From Bacillota bacterium (GTDB lineage Bacteria; Bacillota; Clostridia; Oscillospirales; Ruminococcaceae), in NCBI GenBank assembly GCA_023396215.1, contig JAEWWW010000040.1, positions 1-31,890 on the forward strand: a stretch of DNA of 31,890 bases, read 5' to 3'. Both the position numbers and the translations under genes were made by a program. This document shows positions 31,387 through 31,890 of the stretch, in pieces. Every line of letters begins with the position of its first letter. The stretch's first letter is position 1. The notes under the pieces are model-generated. The model did not search any database. It was not told where the DNA came from and saw only the letters and a list, made by a program, of their open reading frames with translations.

Positions 31387-31445
31387 TTATATCTGTATAG
31401 GCCCCGCCCTTAATACCGGGTGGGAGCGGCCATCTTCAGCAGCGA

Positions 31446-31890
31446 TTAATAGTTGGTGGCCTTAATTTCAAAGTAAGCCTTGGGATGGACGCATACCGGG
31501 CAAACCTCGGGAGCCTTGGGGCCCTCGTGGATATGGCCGCAGTTTTCGCAAACCCAAACCTGCTTCTCTTCGCGGGCAAAAACCTTGCCGGTTTTCAGGT
31601 TATCAAGCAGCTTGCGATATCTTTCCTCATGCTCTTTTTCAATTTTGCCAACCGCGGTAAAGAGATAGGCAATTTTATCAAAGCCTTCTTCTTTGGCAAT
31701 CTTGGCAAACCCGGCGTACATGTCGGTCCACTCGTAATTTTCGCCTTCAGCGGCGTCTAACAGATTAACCTCTGTAGTGGGGATCGCGTCGCCATGGAGC
31801 AGCTTAAACCAGATCTTGGCGTGGGCCATTTCGTTATGAGCGGTTTCTTCAAAAAGAGCGGCGATCTGCTGCATACCTTCTGTGCGGGCC
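31446..31890 (-). CDS. rbr: Rubrerythrin, 5' end outside the window
   Basis: The frame stays open to the window edge (ARTEG precedes the Met at 31874), so the start is missing. The visible part contains the second half of the diiron four-helix domain: ETAHNEMAHAKIW carries Glu and His ligands, and VGKIEKEHEERYRKLL holds the second EKxHE set. The C-terminal rubredoxin-like domain is complete, VCENCGHIHEGPKAPEVCPVC with its four iron-binding Cys, ending HPKAYFEIK. Rubrerythrin reduces hydrogen peroxide in the cytoplasm of anaerobes. About 45 residues of a usual 190 are missing at the N terminus. Confidence 0.95.
   Translation of the reverse strand, partial: ARTEGMQQIAALFEETAHNEMAHAKIWFKLLHGDAIPTTEVNLLDAAEGENYEWTDMYAGFAKIAKEEGFDKIAYLFTAVGKIEKEHEERYRKLLDNLKTGKVFAREEKQVWVCENCGHIHEGPKAPEVCPVCVHPKAYFEIKATNY

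Overview
The window looks like chromosome of a Gram-positive, anaerobic, GC-rich clostridium, most like the Oscillospiraceae/Ruminococcaceae gut group. The basis is strong AGGAGG-type ribosome sites, frequent TTG/GTG starts, lipobox signal peptides, GC-rich hairpin + U-run terminators, YesM/YesN signalling, a rubrerythrin, and paired DUF genes that I associate with Clostridia. No rRNA, tRNA, phage, transposase or CRISPR array was seen. The assignment is inferred from content; I ran no search.

Layout. 1-2242: end of a polyamine ABC operon (potB partial, potC, potD). 2376-2963: a pentapeptide-repeat protein. 2964-3947: gene-free, very GC-rich mosaic of palindromic repeats. 3948-4247 (-): YCII-like protein, then a gene-free stretch rich in hairpins. 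4839-11546 (-): two units, an OmpR-type response regulator with its histidine kinase, and the MacA/MacB-like exporter they probably control (adaptor, permease, small lipoprotein, ATPase). A tandem 11-bp direct repeat lies before both units. 11888-13929 (+): an FMN-type flavoprotein and a two-gene unit of unknown function (DUF6323/DUF6179-like).

14188-22130 (+) is a transport-and-sensing locus: an AfuA/FbpA-type binding protein, fused permease and ATPase, followed by a second divergent binding lipoprotein, a YesM-type kinase and an AraC-type regulator. The second set resembles a three-component sensor (compare PgtA/B/C) that would control the transporter. The substrate could be ferric iron or, as in AfuABC, a phosphorylated sugar. 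22276-24396 (+): a consensus promoter, a structured leader with terminator (candidate guanidine-IV/mepA riboswitch), a MepA-like MATE exporter and a cytidylate-kinase-like protein.

24510-27447 (-): EamA transporter, small membrane protein, NimA-like flavoprotein and a stand-alone MglB-like sugar-binding lipoprotein that has lost most sugar-contact residues. 27448-28127 is gene-free and A+T-richer, with six hairpins almost end to end (27660-27894); this is the most unexplained structure here. 28128-29799 (-): a sensor diguanylate cyclase split by a one-base frameshift. 30351-31268 (+): RarD. 31446-31890 (-): the C-terminal part of a rubrerythrin that runs off the window.
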